NCBI RefSeq assembly: GCF_015350805.1
Contig: NZ_JADKSG010000001.1
Location: 62,001-126,000, forward strand
Source: Herbiconiux sp. VKM Ac-1786
Lineage (GTDB): Bacteria > Actinomycetota > Actinomycetes > Actinomycetales > Microbacteriaceae
Direction: 5' to 3'
Length of the DNA stretch: 64,000 nt
Positions 10,161-18,528 of this stretch are shown here, piece after piece; the stretch's first letter is position 1; the number at the start of each line of letters is the position of its first letter. The position numbers and the translations under genes are program-made. The notes under the pieces were generated by a model. That model had not been told where the DNA came from. It worked only from the letters and a program-made list of their open reading frames with translations, and did no database searches.

Positions 10161-11168
10161 CTAGTGTGCCGCCTCGACCGGGATGTGGGCGCGGGTGACC
10201 CGCTTGCGGAAGATCCAGTAGGTGAAGCCCTGGTAGGCGAGGATCAGCGGCAGGAAGATCAGCGCCACCCAGCTCATGATCTGCAGCGTGTAGGCCGACG
10301 AGGAGGCGTTCTCGATCGTCAGGCTGTTCGCCGCGTCGTTCGACGCCGGCATCACGTCGGGGAAGAGCGAGGCGAATAGGCTGAGCACGGCGAAGCCGAT
10401 GGTGCCGGCCATCAGCGCGAACGCGGCGCCCTCGCGGCCGCGCAGGTTGGCGAGGAACGAGACGACGAGCGCCACGGCGGCGACGAGCGCGAAGACCGCA
10501 GAGAGCAGGCTGCCGTAGGCGAGGGTCGTCCAGACGAGGAAGGTCGCCGCGACGACGATCGTCACCGCCCCCGAGCGGGTGGCGAGCGTGCGCGCGCGGG
10601 CCCGGATGTCGCCGTCGGTCTTCAGCGAGACGAACACCACGCCGTGGGTGAAGAAGAGCAGCAGCGTCGTGAGGCCGCCGAGCAGGGCGTAGGGGTTCAG
10701 CAGGTCGAAGACGCTGCCCGTGTAGTCGTGGTTCGCATCCAGCGCCACACCCTGCACGATGTTGGCGAAGGCCACGCCCCAGAGGAAGGCGGGCACCGCC
10801 GAGCCGACCACGATCATCCGGTCGAAGCGGGCCTTCCAGGCCTTCTCGGGGCGCTGGTGGCGGTACTCGAACGAGACGCCGCGCAGGATCAGGGCGATCA
10901 GGATGAGCAGCAGCGGCAGGTAGAAGCCGCTGAACAGCGTGGCGTACCACTCGGGGAAGGCGGCGAACAGGGCGGCGCCGGCGACGATCACCCACGTCTC
11001 GTTGAGATCCCAGACGGGGCCGATGGTGTTGATCAGCACGCGCCGGTCGGTGTCGTCCTTGCCGAGGAAGGGCAGCGACATGCCGACGCCGAAGTCGAAG
11101 CCGTCGAGCACGAAGTACCCCACGAAGAGGAAGCCGACGATGCAGAACCACAAGATGGTCAGGTCCAT
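10161..11168 (-). CDS. cydB: Cytochrome bd ubiquinol/menaquinol oxidase subunit II
   Basis: Membrane subunit II of cytochrome bd oxidase, a high-oxygen-affinity terminal oxidase. The 335-residue protein starts MDLTILWFCIVGFLFVGYFV and carries the characteristic LDGFDFGVGM motif followed by the NTIGPVWDLNETW segment of this family, then about eight hydrophobic helices. Length is normal. It lies 18 nt downstream of cydA and 4 nt upstream of cydD. Confidence 0.96.
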   Translation of the reverse strand: MDLTILWFCIVGFLFVGYFVLDGFDFGVGMSLPFLGKDDTDRRVLINTIGPVWDLNETWVIVAGAALFAAFPEWYATLFSGFYLPLLLILIALILRGVSFEYRHQRPEKAWKARFDRMIVVGSAVPAFLWGVAFANIVQGVALDANHDYTGSVFDLLNPYALLGGLTTLLLFFTHGVVFVSLKTDGDIRARARTLATRSGAVTIVVAATFLVWTTLAYGSLLSAVFALVAAVALVVSFLANLRGREGAAFALMAGTIGFAVLSLFASLFPDVMPASNDAANSLTIENASSSAYTLQIMSWVALIFLPLILAYQGFTYWIFRKRVTRAHIPVEAAH

Positions 11169-11186
11169 GATGTTGTCTCTCCCGGC

Positions 11187-12599
11187 CTAGTAGACCGTGG
11201 CCGTGTGCTGGAGCTCGCCGGTCTCGGGGTCGGGCTCGGGGGCCGCCTCGGGCCCCTTCTGGATGGCCTTCTTGATCAACCGGAACTCCACGACCGCGAG
11301 GGTGCCGTAGACCGCGGTGAACGCGATCAGCGAGATCAGCACGTCGAGCCCCGAGATGCCGGGCGAGACGGCGTCGGAGGTCTTCAGCAGGCTGAACACG
11401 ATCCAGGGCTGGCGGCCCATCTCGGTGAAGATCCAGCCGACGATCATGGCGCCGAGCGAGAGCGGGAAGGCCCAGACGGCGACCCGCCACATCCAGCGCC
11501 ACTTCGGGTCGCGGCCCTTGCGGGTGAGCCAGAGGCCGGCGACGGCGATCAGCACGTGCAGCAGGCCGAGCGCGATCATCCAGCGGAAGGCCCAGTAGGT
11601 GATCCAGACCGTGGGCGTGTAGTCGCCGGGGCCGTACGCCTGCACGTACTGCGCCTGCAGGTCGTTGATGCCCTCGACCGTCCCGTCGAAGGTGTGCGTC
11701 GACAGGAACGAGAGCAGGTACGGGATGCGGATCGAGAACAGCTCGCTGGTGCCGTCGGGCGTGCCGAGCGTGAAGATCGAGAAGGATGCCGCCGCCCCCG
11801 TCGAGGTGTTGTAGAGCGCCTCGGCGGCCGCCATCTTCATGGGCTGGGTCTCGACCATCGCGAGCCCGAGCTGGTCGCCGGTGAGCACGGTGAGGCCGCC
11901 GGCGATCACCATCATCCAGAGCCCGAACTTCAGTGCGGGGCGCATCGTCTCGAGGTGCTGGTTGCGGGAGAGGTGCCAGGCCGCCGCGGCGATGATCAGG
12001 CCGGCGGTCACCATGAAGCAGGCGAAGATCGTGTGCGGGAAGGCGGCGAGGGCGACCTTGTTGGTCAGCAGCGCCCAGATGTCCGTCAGCTCGGCGCGGC
12101 CCTTGACCTCGTTGATGCGGAAGCCGACCGGGTTCTGCATGAAGGCGTTCGCCGCGATGATGAAGTACGCCGAGAGCACGCTGCCGAGCGCCGCGATCCA
12201 GATGCTGGCGAGGTGGAGCTTCTTCGGCAGCCGGTCCCAGCCGAAGATCCAGAGGCCGATGAAGGTGGCCTCGAGGAAGAAGGCGAGCAGGCCCTCCAGG
12301 GCGAGCGGGGCGCCGAAGACGTCGCCGACGAAACGGGAGTAGTCGCTCCAGTTCATGCCGAACTGGAACTCCTGCACGATTCCGGTCACGACGCCCATGG
12401 CGAAGTTGATCAGGAAGATCTTGCCGAAGAACCGGGTCAGCTGGAGGTACTTCTCCTTGTCGGTGCGCACCCAGGCGGTCTGGAAGATCGCCACGGTGAC
12501 CGCGAGCCCGATCGTCAGGGGCACGAAGAGGAAGTGGTAGATCGTCGTGAGGCCGAACTGCCAGCGGGAGAGGATCAGGGGGTCGAGCAGCTCGTTCAC
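11187..12599 (-). CDS. cydA: Cytochrome bd oxidase subunit I
   Basis: Heme-bearing catalytic subunit I of cytochrome bd; takes electrons from (mena)quinol and reduces O2 without proton pumping. With the GTG start at 12599, His22 (in YHFLFVPLTIG) corresponds to the heme b595 ligand region of E. coli His19, and the conserved GRQPW motif is present in the second half. The Q-loop is short, as in Gram-positive enzymes. I preferred GTG 12599 because AAGGAG lies 6 nt upstream; a longer frame to 12656 would put that ribosome site inside the gene. About 470 residues. First gene of the cydABDC operon. Confidence 0.96.
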   Translation of the reverse strand: MNELLDPLILSRWQFGLTTIYHFLFVPLTIGLAVTVAIFQTAWVRTDKEKYLQLTRFFGKIFLINFAMGVVTGIVQEFQFGMNWSDYSRFVGDVFGAPLALEGLLAFFLEATFIGLWIFGWDRLPKKLHLASIWIAALGSVLSAYFIIAANAFMQNPVGFRINEVKGRAELTDIWALLTNKVALAAFPHTIFACFMVTAGLIIAAAAWHLSRNQHLETMRPALKFGLWMMVIAGGLTVLTGDQLGLAMVETQPMKMAAAEALYNTSTGAAASFSIFTLGTPDGTSELFSIRIPYLLSFLSTHTFDGTVEGINDLQAQYVQAYGPGDYTPTVWITYWAFRWMIALGLLHVLIAVAGLWLTRKGRDPKWRWMWRVAVWAFPLSLGAMIVGWIFTEMGRQPWIVFSLLKTSDAVSPGISGLDVLISLIAFTAVYGTLAVVEFRLIKKAIQKGPEAAPEPDPETGELQHTATVY

Positions 12600-12660
12600 G
12601 CTGTACTCCTTGCGTGGGAAGTGAGGCCACGCTGCCGTCGCAGTGGATTGCGACACCCTC

Positions 12661-12690
12661 AGTTTAGCTTGCTTGTATACAAGGTTCCAA
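12661..12690 (-). promoter_or_regulatory. cydA promoter with palindromic operator in the spacer
   Basis: Reading the minus strand, TTGGAA (12690-12685) and TAAACT (12666-12661) form -35 and -10 hexamers with an 18-nt spacer. The spacer holds the perfect 12-bp palindrome CTTGTATACAAG (12672-12683). A protein bound there would block RNA polymerase, so this looks like a repressor operator; the sequence type resembles GntR-family operators. Downstream, before the start codon, the leader also has GTCGCA/TGCGAC arms at 12637-12642 and 12649-12654. Hexamers and palindrome are seen; the regulator is unknown. Confidence 0.5.
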
Positions 12691-12720
12691 ACCCATCGGC
12701 GATTCCCATGGTCGCTCCGC

Positions 12721-12757
12721 TAGAGTGTCGGGCATGCGGTGTGGAATACAAGCATGA
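12721..12757 (+). promoter_or_regulatory. -10 box and possible leaderless 7-codon upstream ORF of dedA
   Basis: TAGAGT at 12721-12726 fits an actinobacterial -10 box and is followed 7 nt later by ATG 12734. That ATG opens a 7-codon reading frame (MRCGIQA) whose stop overlaps the ATG of the DedA gene at 12754 as ATGA. This would be a leaderless mRNA whose upstream peptide couples translation to dedA. No good -35 and no Shine-Dalgarno sequence are visible. An alternative is a leaderless GTG start at 12739, in frame with dedA. Confidence 0.35.
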
Positions 12758-13434
12758 ACGAGGCGCTGTCCTGGGTGCTGGATACGGTCCAGTCGGTAGA
12801 TCCCCTGGTCAGAACCCTCTTGGCCGGGCTGGCGATCATGCTCGAGACGAGCATCCTGATCGGGCTGGTGGTACCCGGCGACAGCGTCGTGCTGGTGGCC
12901 GCGACCGGCGTCGAAGGGCCACTTGAATACACGTCGCTGGTCATCGTGGTGATCATCGGCGCCCTCACCGGCGAGAGCATCGGCTTCGCCATCGGGCGCT
13001 GGTTCGGCCCGAGGCTGCGGGCCTCGAGGCTCGGCCGGCGGCTCGGCGAGAAGAACTGGGTGCGGGCCGAGACCTACCTCGCCCGGCGCGGGGGCATCGC
13101 CGTCTTCCTGTCGCGGTTCATCCCCGTGCTGCACTCGCTCATCCCGCTCACGGTGGGCATGAGCCCGATGCGCTACCGCCGCTTCATGGCCTGGACGGTG
13201 CCGGCGTGCATCCTCTGGTCGCTCGCCTACGTCTCGGTCGGCAGCGCCGCCGCCGGGGGCTACCGCGAGCTCTCGCGCGAGCTGCACTGGGCCGGCTACC
13301 TCTTCGTCGGCGCCATCGCGCTGTTCGTGGTGGCGGTCTTCGTGGTGAAGAAGGTCATCAACCGGCTCGAGCGCCGGCACATGGAGGAGGCCCCGCCCTC
13401 GCCCGTCGACGACGGGGAGAGCGGGGCCTCCTGA
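12754..13434 (+). CDS. DedA/SNARE-associated family membrane protein
   Basis: Predicted undecaprenyl-phosphate or phospholipid flippase-type protein of the DedA family, 226 residues from ATG 12754. Seen: an N-terminal re-entrant region with LVVPGDSVVLVAA, the conserved arginine-bearing stretch FLSRFIPVLHSLIPLTVGMS, and several hydrophobic helices, ending in a charged cytoplasmic tail. An in-frame GTG at 12739 would add five residues. Divergent from the cyd operon, with the intervening 150 bp holding the cyd operator. Its stop is 19 bp from the end of the convergent osmoprotectant operon. Confidence 0.88.
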   Translation: MNEALSWVLDTVQSVDPLVRTLLAGLAIMLETSILIGLVVPGDSVVLVAATGVEGPLEYTSLVIVVIIGALTGESIGFAIGRWFGPRLRASRLGRRLGEKNWVRAETYLARRGGIAVFLSRFIPVLHSLIPLTVGMSPMRYRRFMAWTVPACILWSLAYVSVGSAAAGGYRELSRELHWAGYLFVGAIALFVVAVFVVKKVINRLERRHMEEAPPSPVDDGESGAS

Positions 13435-13453
13435 CCTGCAGGGGTGCGGGCTC

Positions 13454-14389
13454 CTAGAAGAGCGCGACCTTCTCGAGCCAGGTCTTCGCGATGGTGTCGG
13501 GCGACTCCTGGTCGTTGACGCTCTGCGAGTTGAGGTCGACGAGGTCGGCGGCCGTCAGTGCGGCGCTGACCTTGTTGATGACCTCGGTCACCTCGGGGGT
13601 CGCGGCGTCAGTGTTGATCAGCGGCACCACGTTCGAGGCGAGGAAGAGCCCCTTCGGGTCCTCCAGCGTCACGAGGTCGTTGGTCTTGATGTTCGGGTCG
13701 GCCGAGTAGATGTTCACCAGCTGCACGGTGTTGTCCTTCAGCGCCTGGATGGTGAGCGGTCCGCCCGAGTCCTCGATCGGGGTGAACCCGACGGTGACGT
13801 CGTAGGTGCTCTTCAGGCCGTCGGGGCCGTACGGGCGGGTCTGCAGCTCGGAGTTGCCGCCGAGGGTCAGCGGCGAGGTGACCTTCGCGAGGTCCTCCAG
13901 GCTCGTGACGCCGTTGGCGTCGGAGAACTCCTTGGTGACGTTGTAGGAGTCCTGGTCGGTGGCGGGCGACTGGTCGAGCACCTCGAGGCCCTCGGGGAGG
14001 GCACCGGCCAGGGCGGCGTAGACGTCGTCGCTGGTCTTGGCGGTGGTCTCGGGGTCGTAGTACTGCAGCAGGTTCCCGGAGTACTCGGGGAACAGCTGCA
14101 CCTCGCCGTTCTCGAGCGCGGGCAGGTAGGCGTCGCGCTGGCCGATGTTGAACTGGCGCGTGACCTCGACGCCGTTGGCCTCGAGCGCCTGGGCGTAGAT
14201 CTCGGCGATGATCTCGTTGGAGTAGTACGCCTGCGAGCCGATGACGATGGCTCCGCCGTCGGTCGAGCCGGCCGCCGACGTGGACGAGGTGTCCAGCGGA
14301 TCGCTGGACGAGCACCCTGCCAGCGCCACCGCTGCGCTGACCGCGACTAGCCCTGCGACGAGCCGGCCTTTCGTGATTGCTGTGAACAT
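13454..14389 (-). CDS. Osmoprotectant (glycine betaine-type) ABC substrate-binding lipoprotein
   Basis: Extracellular solute-binding protein of the OpuAC/OsmX family, which captures quaternary amines such as glycine betaine, choline or carnitine. The N-terminus is a lipoprotein signal with lipobox LAGC and Cys26, followed by a Ser/Thr-rich linker. The mature domain contains IVIGSQAYYSNEIIAEIYAQ and the FPEYSGNLLQYY segment seen in OpuC-type proteins. 311 residues. It is the last gene of a four-gene operon (ATPase, permease, permease, binding protein) and starts 4 nt after the second permease. Confidence 0.92.
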   Translation of the reverse strand: MFTAITKGRLVAGLVAVSAAVALAGCSSSDPLDTSSTSAAGSTDGGAIVIGSQAYYSNEIIAEIYAQALEANGVEVTRQFNIGQRDAYLPALENGEVQLFPEYSGNLLQYYDPETTAKTSDDVYAALAGALPEGLEVLDQSPATDQDSYNVTKEFSDANGVTSLEDLAKVTSPLTLGGNSELQTRPYGPDGLKSTYDVTVGFTPIEDSGGPLTIQALKDNTVQLVNIYSADPNIKTNDLVTLEDPKGLFLASNVVPLINTDAATPEVTEVINKVSAALTAADLVDLNSQSVNDQESPDTIAKTWLEKVALF

Positions 14390-14393
14390 GTGA

Positions 14394-15131
14394 CTATTTC
14401 CCTTCTTGGATGGGGGATCCCATCACCGCGCGCGAACGGGATGACCGCGCGCGGACGTTCTGCTGCCCCGTGGCGACGACGCCCCGTGGAACGACCAACT
14501 TCTGCAGCAGGGCGAAGATTCCCTCGAGCACCAGCGCCAGTGCGGTGACGAGGATCGACGCGCCGAGCATCATGTCGTAGTTGCGCGTCGCCGCGCCCTG
14601 GAAGATGAAGGTGCCGAGGGCGCCGCCGCCGATGTAGCCCGCGAGCGTCGCGGTGGCCACGACCTGCAGCACGCTCGAGCGCACGCCGCCGATCAGCAGC
14701 GGCAGCCCGAGCGGCACCTCGACCTTGCCGACCACCTGCAGCTCGGTCATGCCGACCGCCCGCGCGGCGTCGATGGTGCGGCGGTCGACGGCCTCGAAGC
14801 CGGCGTAGGCACCGGCCAGCAGCGGGGGGATGGCGAGGATGACCAGGGTGAGCATCGGCGCCTTGAAGCCGATGCCCAGGGCGAAGCCGAACAGGATCAG
14901 CACGCCGAGGCTCGGCAGCGCCCGGAGGCCTCCCGAGAAGGCGACCGCGATGTCGCGACCGCGACCCGTGTGGCCCACGGCGTAGCCGAGCGGGATGGCG
15001 ACGATAGCCGCGATCGCGACCGCGCCGAAGGTGTAGCCGAGCTGCTCCAGCAGTCGGGCGATCCAGCCGGAGGGCCCGTTCATGTTCGCGGGGTCGAGGA
15101 TCCAGGCGATGCCGCCGAGCACGAGGTTCAC
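14394..15131 (-). CDS. Osmoprotectant ABC transporter permease (second)
   Basis: Inner-membrane permease of the OpuB/OpuC type. About 245 residues from GTG 15131, which overlaps the stop of the upstream permease by 4 bp (GTGA); the longer frame to 15203 would run deep into that gene and begins with an Arg/His-rich stretch that is a shadow. The binding-protein-dependent transport (EAA) loop is seen as EAVDRRTIDAARAVGMTELQ, followed by the permease-typical VEVPLGLPLLIGGVRSSVLQ. Five to six hydrophobic helices. A short basic tail ends the protein. Confidence 0.91.
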   Translation of the reverse strand: MNLVLGGIAWILDPANMNGPSGWIARLLEQLGYTFGAVAIAAIVAIPLGYAVGHTGRGRDIAVAFSGGLRALPSLGVLILFGFALGIGFKAPMLTLVILAIPPLLAGAYAGFEAVDRRTIDAARAVGMTELQVVGKVEVPLGLPLLIGGVRSSVLQVVATATLAGYIGGGALGTFIFQGAATRNYDMMLGASILVTALALVLEGIFALLQKLVVPRGVVATGQQNVRARSSRSRAVMGSPIQEGK

Positions 15132-15820
15132 GAGACGCCTCCGGCGACGAGGGCGGGCGTGGTGCGGCGGGTGGCCTTCCGGCGCCGGTCGGGCGTGCTC
15201 CACGGCAGCAGCAGGCGGCCGATCAGCACGAGCAGCAGGTCGAACACGACGGCGATGACGAGCGTCGCGACGATGCCCGTGACCACCTCGGCCGGGATGT
15301 TCCGCTGGAAGCCGTTGGTGAAGAGGTAGCCGAGGCTCTGCACGCCGATGATCACGCCGAGGGTCGCGAGGCTCACCGTGCTCGCCGAGACGACGCGCAG
15401 CCCGCTCAGCAGCACCGGACCGCTCAGCGGCAGCTCGACCCGCCAGAAGCGCTGCCAGCCCGAGTAGCCCATGGCCGAGGCGGCCAGCAGGGTGTCGTCA
15501 TCGACCGAGGCCAGGCCATCGGCCGCGGTGCGCACCATCAGCGCCACGGCGTAGATGGTCAGTGCCACCACCACGTTCACCGGCGAGAGCAGCGGCGTGC
15601 CCAGGAAGATCGGCATGAAGATGAACAGCGGGATCGACGGCACCGTGTAGAGCAGCCCCAGCACCACGAGGATGACGCCGCGCGACGGCCGGTACCGGTT
15701 CGCCAGCCAGCCGATCGGGATGGAGACCAGGAAGCCGATCAGGATCGGCGGAACGCTGAGGCCGATGTGCGCCAGCACGAGCTCCCAGACGAGATCGAGG
15801 TTCGACTCGAGCCACTTCAC
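15128..15820 (-). CDS. Osmoprotectant ABC transporter permease (first)
   Basis: Second permease of the same importer, 230 residues, with an N-terminus WLESNLDLVWELVLAHIGLS typical of OpuCB/OpuBB. The EAA-type loop reads DDTLLAASAMGYSGWQRFWR and precedes VELPLSGPVLLSGLRVV. Its start overlaps the ATPase stop by 4 bp, so ATPase and both permeases are translationally coupled. Two different permeases plus a free lipoprotein make this an OpuC-like rather than an OpuA-like (fused) system. Confidence 0.91.
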   Translation of the reverse strand: MKWLESNLDLVWELVLAHIGLSVPPILIGFLVSIPIGWLANRYRPSRGVILVVLGLLYTVPSIPLFIFMPIFLGTPLLSPVNVVVALTIYAVALMVRTAADGLASVDDDTLLAASAMGYSGWQRFWRVELPLSGPVLLSGLRVVSASTVSLATLGVIIGVQSLGYLFTNGFQRNIPAEVVTGIVATLVIAVVFDLLLVLIGRLLLPWSTPDRRRKATRRTTPALVAGGVS

Positions 15821-16632
15821 GGCTGGAGGACCCCCGTCGGGGTGCCGTTCTCGTCGACCACGACGTCACGATCGCCGACGCGCTGGATGTGCAGGGCGCG
15901 CTTGCGCTTGTCGGCACCCACGAAGGTGGCGACGAAGTCGTTCGCGGGAGCGGCGAGGATCTCTGCCGGCGTGCCGGACTGGGCGATGTGCCCGCCCTTC
16001 TGCAGGATGACGACCTGGTGACCGAGCAGGAACGCCTCGTCGATGTCGTGCGTGACGAACACCACGGTCTTGCCGAGACCCTCCTGCAGGCGGATGGTCT
16101 CCTGCTGCAGCTCGGCGCGCACGATCGGGTCGACGGCACCGAAGGGCTCGTCCATCAGCAGGATGTTCGGGTCGGCCGCGAGGCCGCGGGCGACGCCGAC
16201 GCGCTGCTGCTGACCGCCCGAGAGCTGGCGCGGGTACTTGTCGGCGAGCGAGCGGTCGAGGCCGACGGTGTCGAGCAGCTCGAGGGCGTGCTCGCGGGCC
16301 TCGCGCTTCGGGGTGCCGTTCAGGATCGGCACGGTGGCGACGTTGTCGATCACCTTGCGGTGCGGCAGCAGGCCGGAGTTCTGCATCACGTAGCCGATCC
16401 GGCGGCGGAGCTTCACGGGCTCGAGGCCGCCGGTGTCCTCGCCGTCGATCAGGATGCTGCCCGAGGTCGGGTCGATCATCCGGTTGATCATGCGGAGCAG
16501 CGTGGTCTTGCCGCAGCCCGACGACCCCACGAGGACGGTCGTCTTGCGCGGGGGGACGACCAGGTCGAAGGAGTCGACGGCGAGGGTGCCGTCGGGGAAT
16601 CGCTTGGTCACCGACCGGAACTCGATCATCAC
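15817..16632 (-). CDS. Osmoprotectant ABC transporter ATP-binding protein
   Basis: Cytoplasmic ATPase that drives the importer. Walker A is GSSGCGKTT, the signature is LSGGQQQRVGVARGL, Walker B is ILLMDEPFGAVD and the H-loop is in VFVTHDIDEAF. The MINRMIDPTSGSILIDGEDT segment is typical of the proline/glycine-betaine class. At 271 residues the C-terminal region after the ATPase core is short and has no complete pair of CBS domains, so ionic-strength sensing of the OpuA kind is not expected. First gene of the operon; a second in-frame ATG follows immediately, leaving the start ambiguous by one codon. Confidence 0.93.
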   Translation of the reverse strand: MMIEFRSVTKRFPDGTLAVDSFDLVVPPRKTTVLVGSSGCGKTTLLRMINRMIDPTSGSILIDGEDTGGLEPVKLRRRIGYVMQNSGLLPHRKVIDNVATVPILNGTPKREAREHALELLDTVGLDRSLADKYPRQLSGGQQQRVGVARGLAADPNILLMDEPFGAVDPIVRAELQQETIRLQEGLGKTVVFVTHDIDEAFLLGHQVVILQKGGHIAQSGTPAEILAAPANDFVATFVGADKRKRALHIQRVGDRDVVVDENGTPTGVLQP

Positions 16633-16727
16633 TCAGCCCAATCGTCGGGGGCCCGCAGCGCGGACCGCCGCTTCAGCCAAGCATCATCCGCCCGAAACGC
16701 AAAGAGCCTTGCAAGAAGACGTCACAT

Positions 16728-17375
16728 TCAGGCCCGTGCGCCCGCCGGGGCGAGGTAGCCCGCCACCAGGGCGCGCGTGGCCTCGATCGCGGCGGGGTCG
16801 CCCTTCGGATCGATGACGAACGCGCGGACGAGCAGCGCGTCGGCCATCGTGAGGGCGATGTCGAGCCGTTCGGCCAGGCCGTCGCCGTCGACGCCGAGCT
16901 CCGCGACGAAGATCGCGGCCAGCGGTCCGGCGATCCGCGCGGACGATGCCGTTCCGCCGTCGACCTCGGGGAGGGCGATCTGATCGCTCAGCCGGATGGA
17001 GGTGAAGCCGGGTTCGGTGCGGTGCAGCTCGACGGCGGCGTCGATGAGGCAGGTGATCGCCTCGTCGAGGGTCGTCGGCTTCGTCGCCTCGAGGTTCTCG
17101 ACGCTCGCCCGGAGGAAGCGCTCGAAGCCGCGCAGGCTCATCGCCGCGAGCACCGCGATGCGGTCGGGGAAGTAGCGGTAGACGGTGCCGATCGAGGCCC
17201 CGGCGCGCTCGGCGACCATGGCGGTCGTCAGGCGTTCGATGCCGACCTCCGCCACCACCGCCGATGCCGCGTCGAGCAGCGTCGCGATGCGCTCGCTGCT
17301 TCGCGCCTGCACGGGTTCGTTGCGCACCTGGCCGCTCGTGGTGAGCGCACCGCTGATCAGGTCGTTGAATGCCAC
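16728..17375 (-). CDS. TetR/AcrR family transcriptional regulator
   Basis: DNA-binding repressor-type protein of 215 residues. The N-terminal helix-turn-helix lies at about residues 28-72 (RIATLLDAASAVVAEVGIER, then MVAERAGASIGTVYRYFPDR), and the rest is the variable ligand-binding domain. It sits between the osmoprotectant importer and the divergent APP1-type phosphatase gene; a TACACT hexamer at 17409-17404 (minus) could be its -10 box. No clear operator palindrome was found in the 99-bp divergent spacer. Targets are unknown; either neighbour is possible. Confidence 0.9.
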   Translation of the reverse strand: MAFNDLISGALTTSGQVRNEPVQARSSERIATLLDAASAVVAEVGIERLTTAMVAERAGASIGTVYRYFPDRIAVLAAMSLRGFERFLRASVENLEATKPTTLDEAITCLIDAAVELHRTEPGFTSIRLSDQIALPEVDGGTASSARIAGPLAAIFVAELGVDGDGLAERLDIALTMADALLVRAFVIDPKGDPAAIEATRALVAGYLAPAGARA

Positions 17376-17474
17376 GGAGTTCCTTCCCGATGTCCCGCTC
17401 CCCAGTGTAGATCCGAGTTTCCGTCATTCGTGCGCGAGGCGCGCGTTCAGGGCAAGCCGTGACAGACTGAGGAC

Positions 17475-18521
17475 GTGCCAGAGAAACGACTTGCGGCACC
17501 CCGACTGCACCGGGCCGCCCGCATCGACGACGCGATCCACGGCTTCCGGGTGAGATGGGCCCGCCGACGCGGGCATCTGCCGACGGTCATCCCGTACGCC
17601 GGCTACGGCTCCCCCACGCGCATCCGCGTGCTCGGCCGGGTCGTGCTCGCGAAGCAGCCGAAACCGGGCTCGCGGGCGGCGAAGAAGCTGCAGAAGCGGG
17701 AGGACCGGGTGCGCGGCTGGCGCAGCTTCACCAGCGTGCCCCTCGGCGACGTCGACGTGCTGATCGAGGTCGAGGGCATCCGCCGCACCGTGCGGGCCGA
17801 CCGCGGCGGCGTGGTCGACGCGTCCGTCGACGTCGAGCTCGATCCGGGCTGGCACTCGATCGCCATGACGGCGGCGGGGTCGGAGGCCGTCGAGGCCCCC
17901 GTCTCGATCGTCGCGCCCGGCACCGACGTGGGGATCGTCTGCGACATCGACGACACCGTGATGGTGACGGCGCTGCCCCGTCCGTTCCTGGCGTTCTGGA
18001 ACACCTTCGTGCTCGACGTGCACGCACGGACGCCGACCCCGGGCATGTCGGTCTTCCTCGAGCGGCTGACGGCCGAGCATCCGACCGCCCCCGTCATCTA
18101 CCTCTCCACCGGGGCCTGGAACGTCGCGCCGACCCTGACCCGCTTCCTCTCGCGCAACCTCTACCCGCGCGGCCCGCTGCTGCTGACCGACTGGGGACCG
18201 ACGCACGACCGCTTCTTCCGCAACGGGCGCGAGCACAAGGAGAAGAACCTGCGACGTCTGGCCGAGGAGTTCCCCGACGTGCGCTGGATCCTGATCGGCG
18301 ACGACGGGCAGCACGACGAGGAGATCTACGGCGAGTTCGCCGTCGAGAAGCCCGGCAACGTGCGGGCCGTCGTCATCCGGCAGCTCTCGCCGAGTGAGGC
18401 CGTGCTCGCGGGCGGGCGCTCCAAGCCCGACCAGCAGCTCGCCGGCTCGGCGGTGCCGTGGGTGTTCGCGCCCGACGGCGCCGGCCTGCTCGAGCAGCTC
18501 GAGGCACTCGGCCGCGCCTGA
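17475..18521 (+). CDS. APP1-type phosphatidate phosphatase domain protein (DUF2183)
   Basis: 348-residue protein of the bacterial/fungal App1 group of haloacid-dehalogenase-like phosphatases. The catalytic DxDxT motif is D157-I-D159-D-T161 in VCDIDDTVMVTALP; a second motif STGAWN and a late acidic GDDGQHDEEIY complete the active site. The N-terminal third (about 1-150) is a beta-rich region lacking recognisable motifs. The GTG start has no strong ribosome site. Physiological substrate in bacteria is not established; phosphatidate is known for the yeast enzyme. It converges with the RamB-like gene, with a 7-bp gap. Confidence 0.85.
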   Translation: MPEKRLAAPRLHRAARIDDAIHGFRVRWARRRGHLPTVIPYAGYGSPTRIRVLGRVVLAKQPKPGSRAAKKLQKREDRVRGWRSFTSVPLGDVDVLIEVEGIRRTVRADRGGVVDASVDVELDPGWHSIAMTAAGSEAVEAPVSIVAPGTDVGIVCDIDDTVMVTALPRPFLAFWNTFVLDVHARTPTPGMSVFLERLTAEHPTAPVIYLSTGAWNVAPTLTRFLSRNLYPRGPLLLTDWGPTHDRFFRNGREHKEKNLRRLAEEFPDVRWILIGDDGQHDEEIYGEFAVEKPGNVRAVVIRQLSPSEAVLAGGRSKPDQQLAGSAVPWVFAPDGAGLLEQLEALGRA

Positions 18522-18528
18522 GCAGCCC

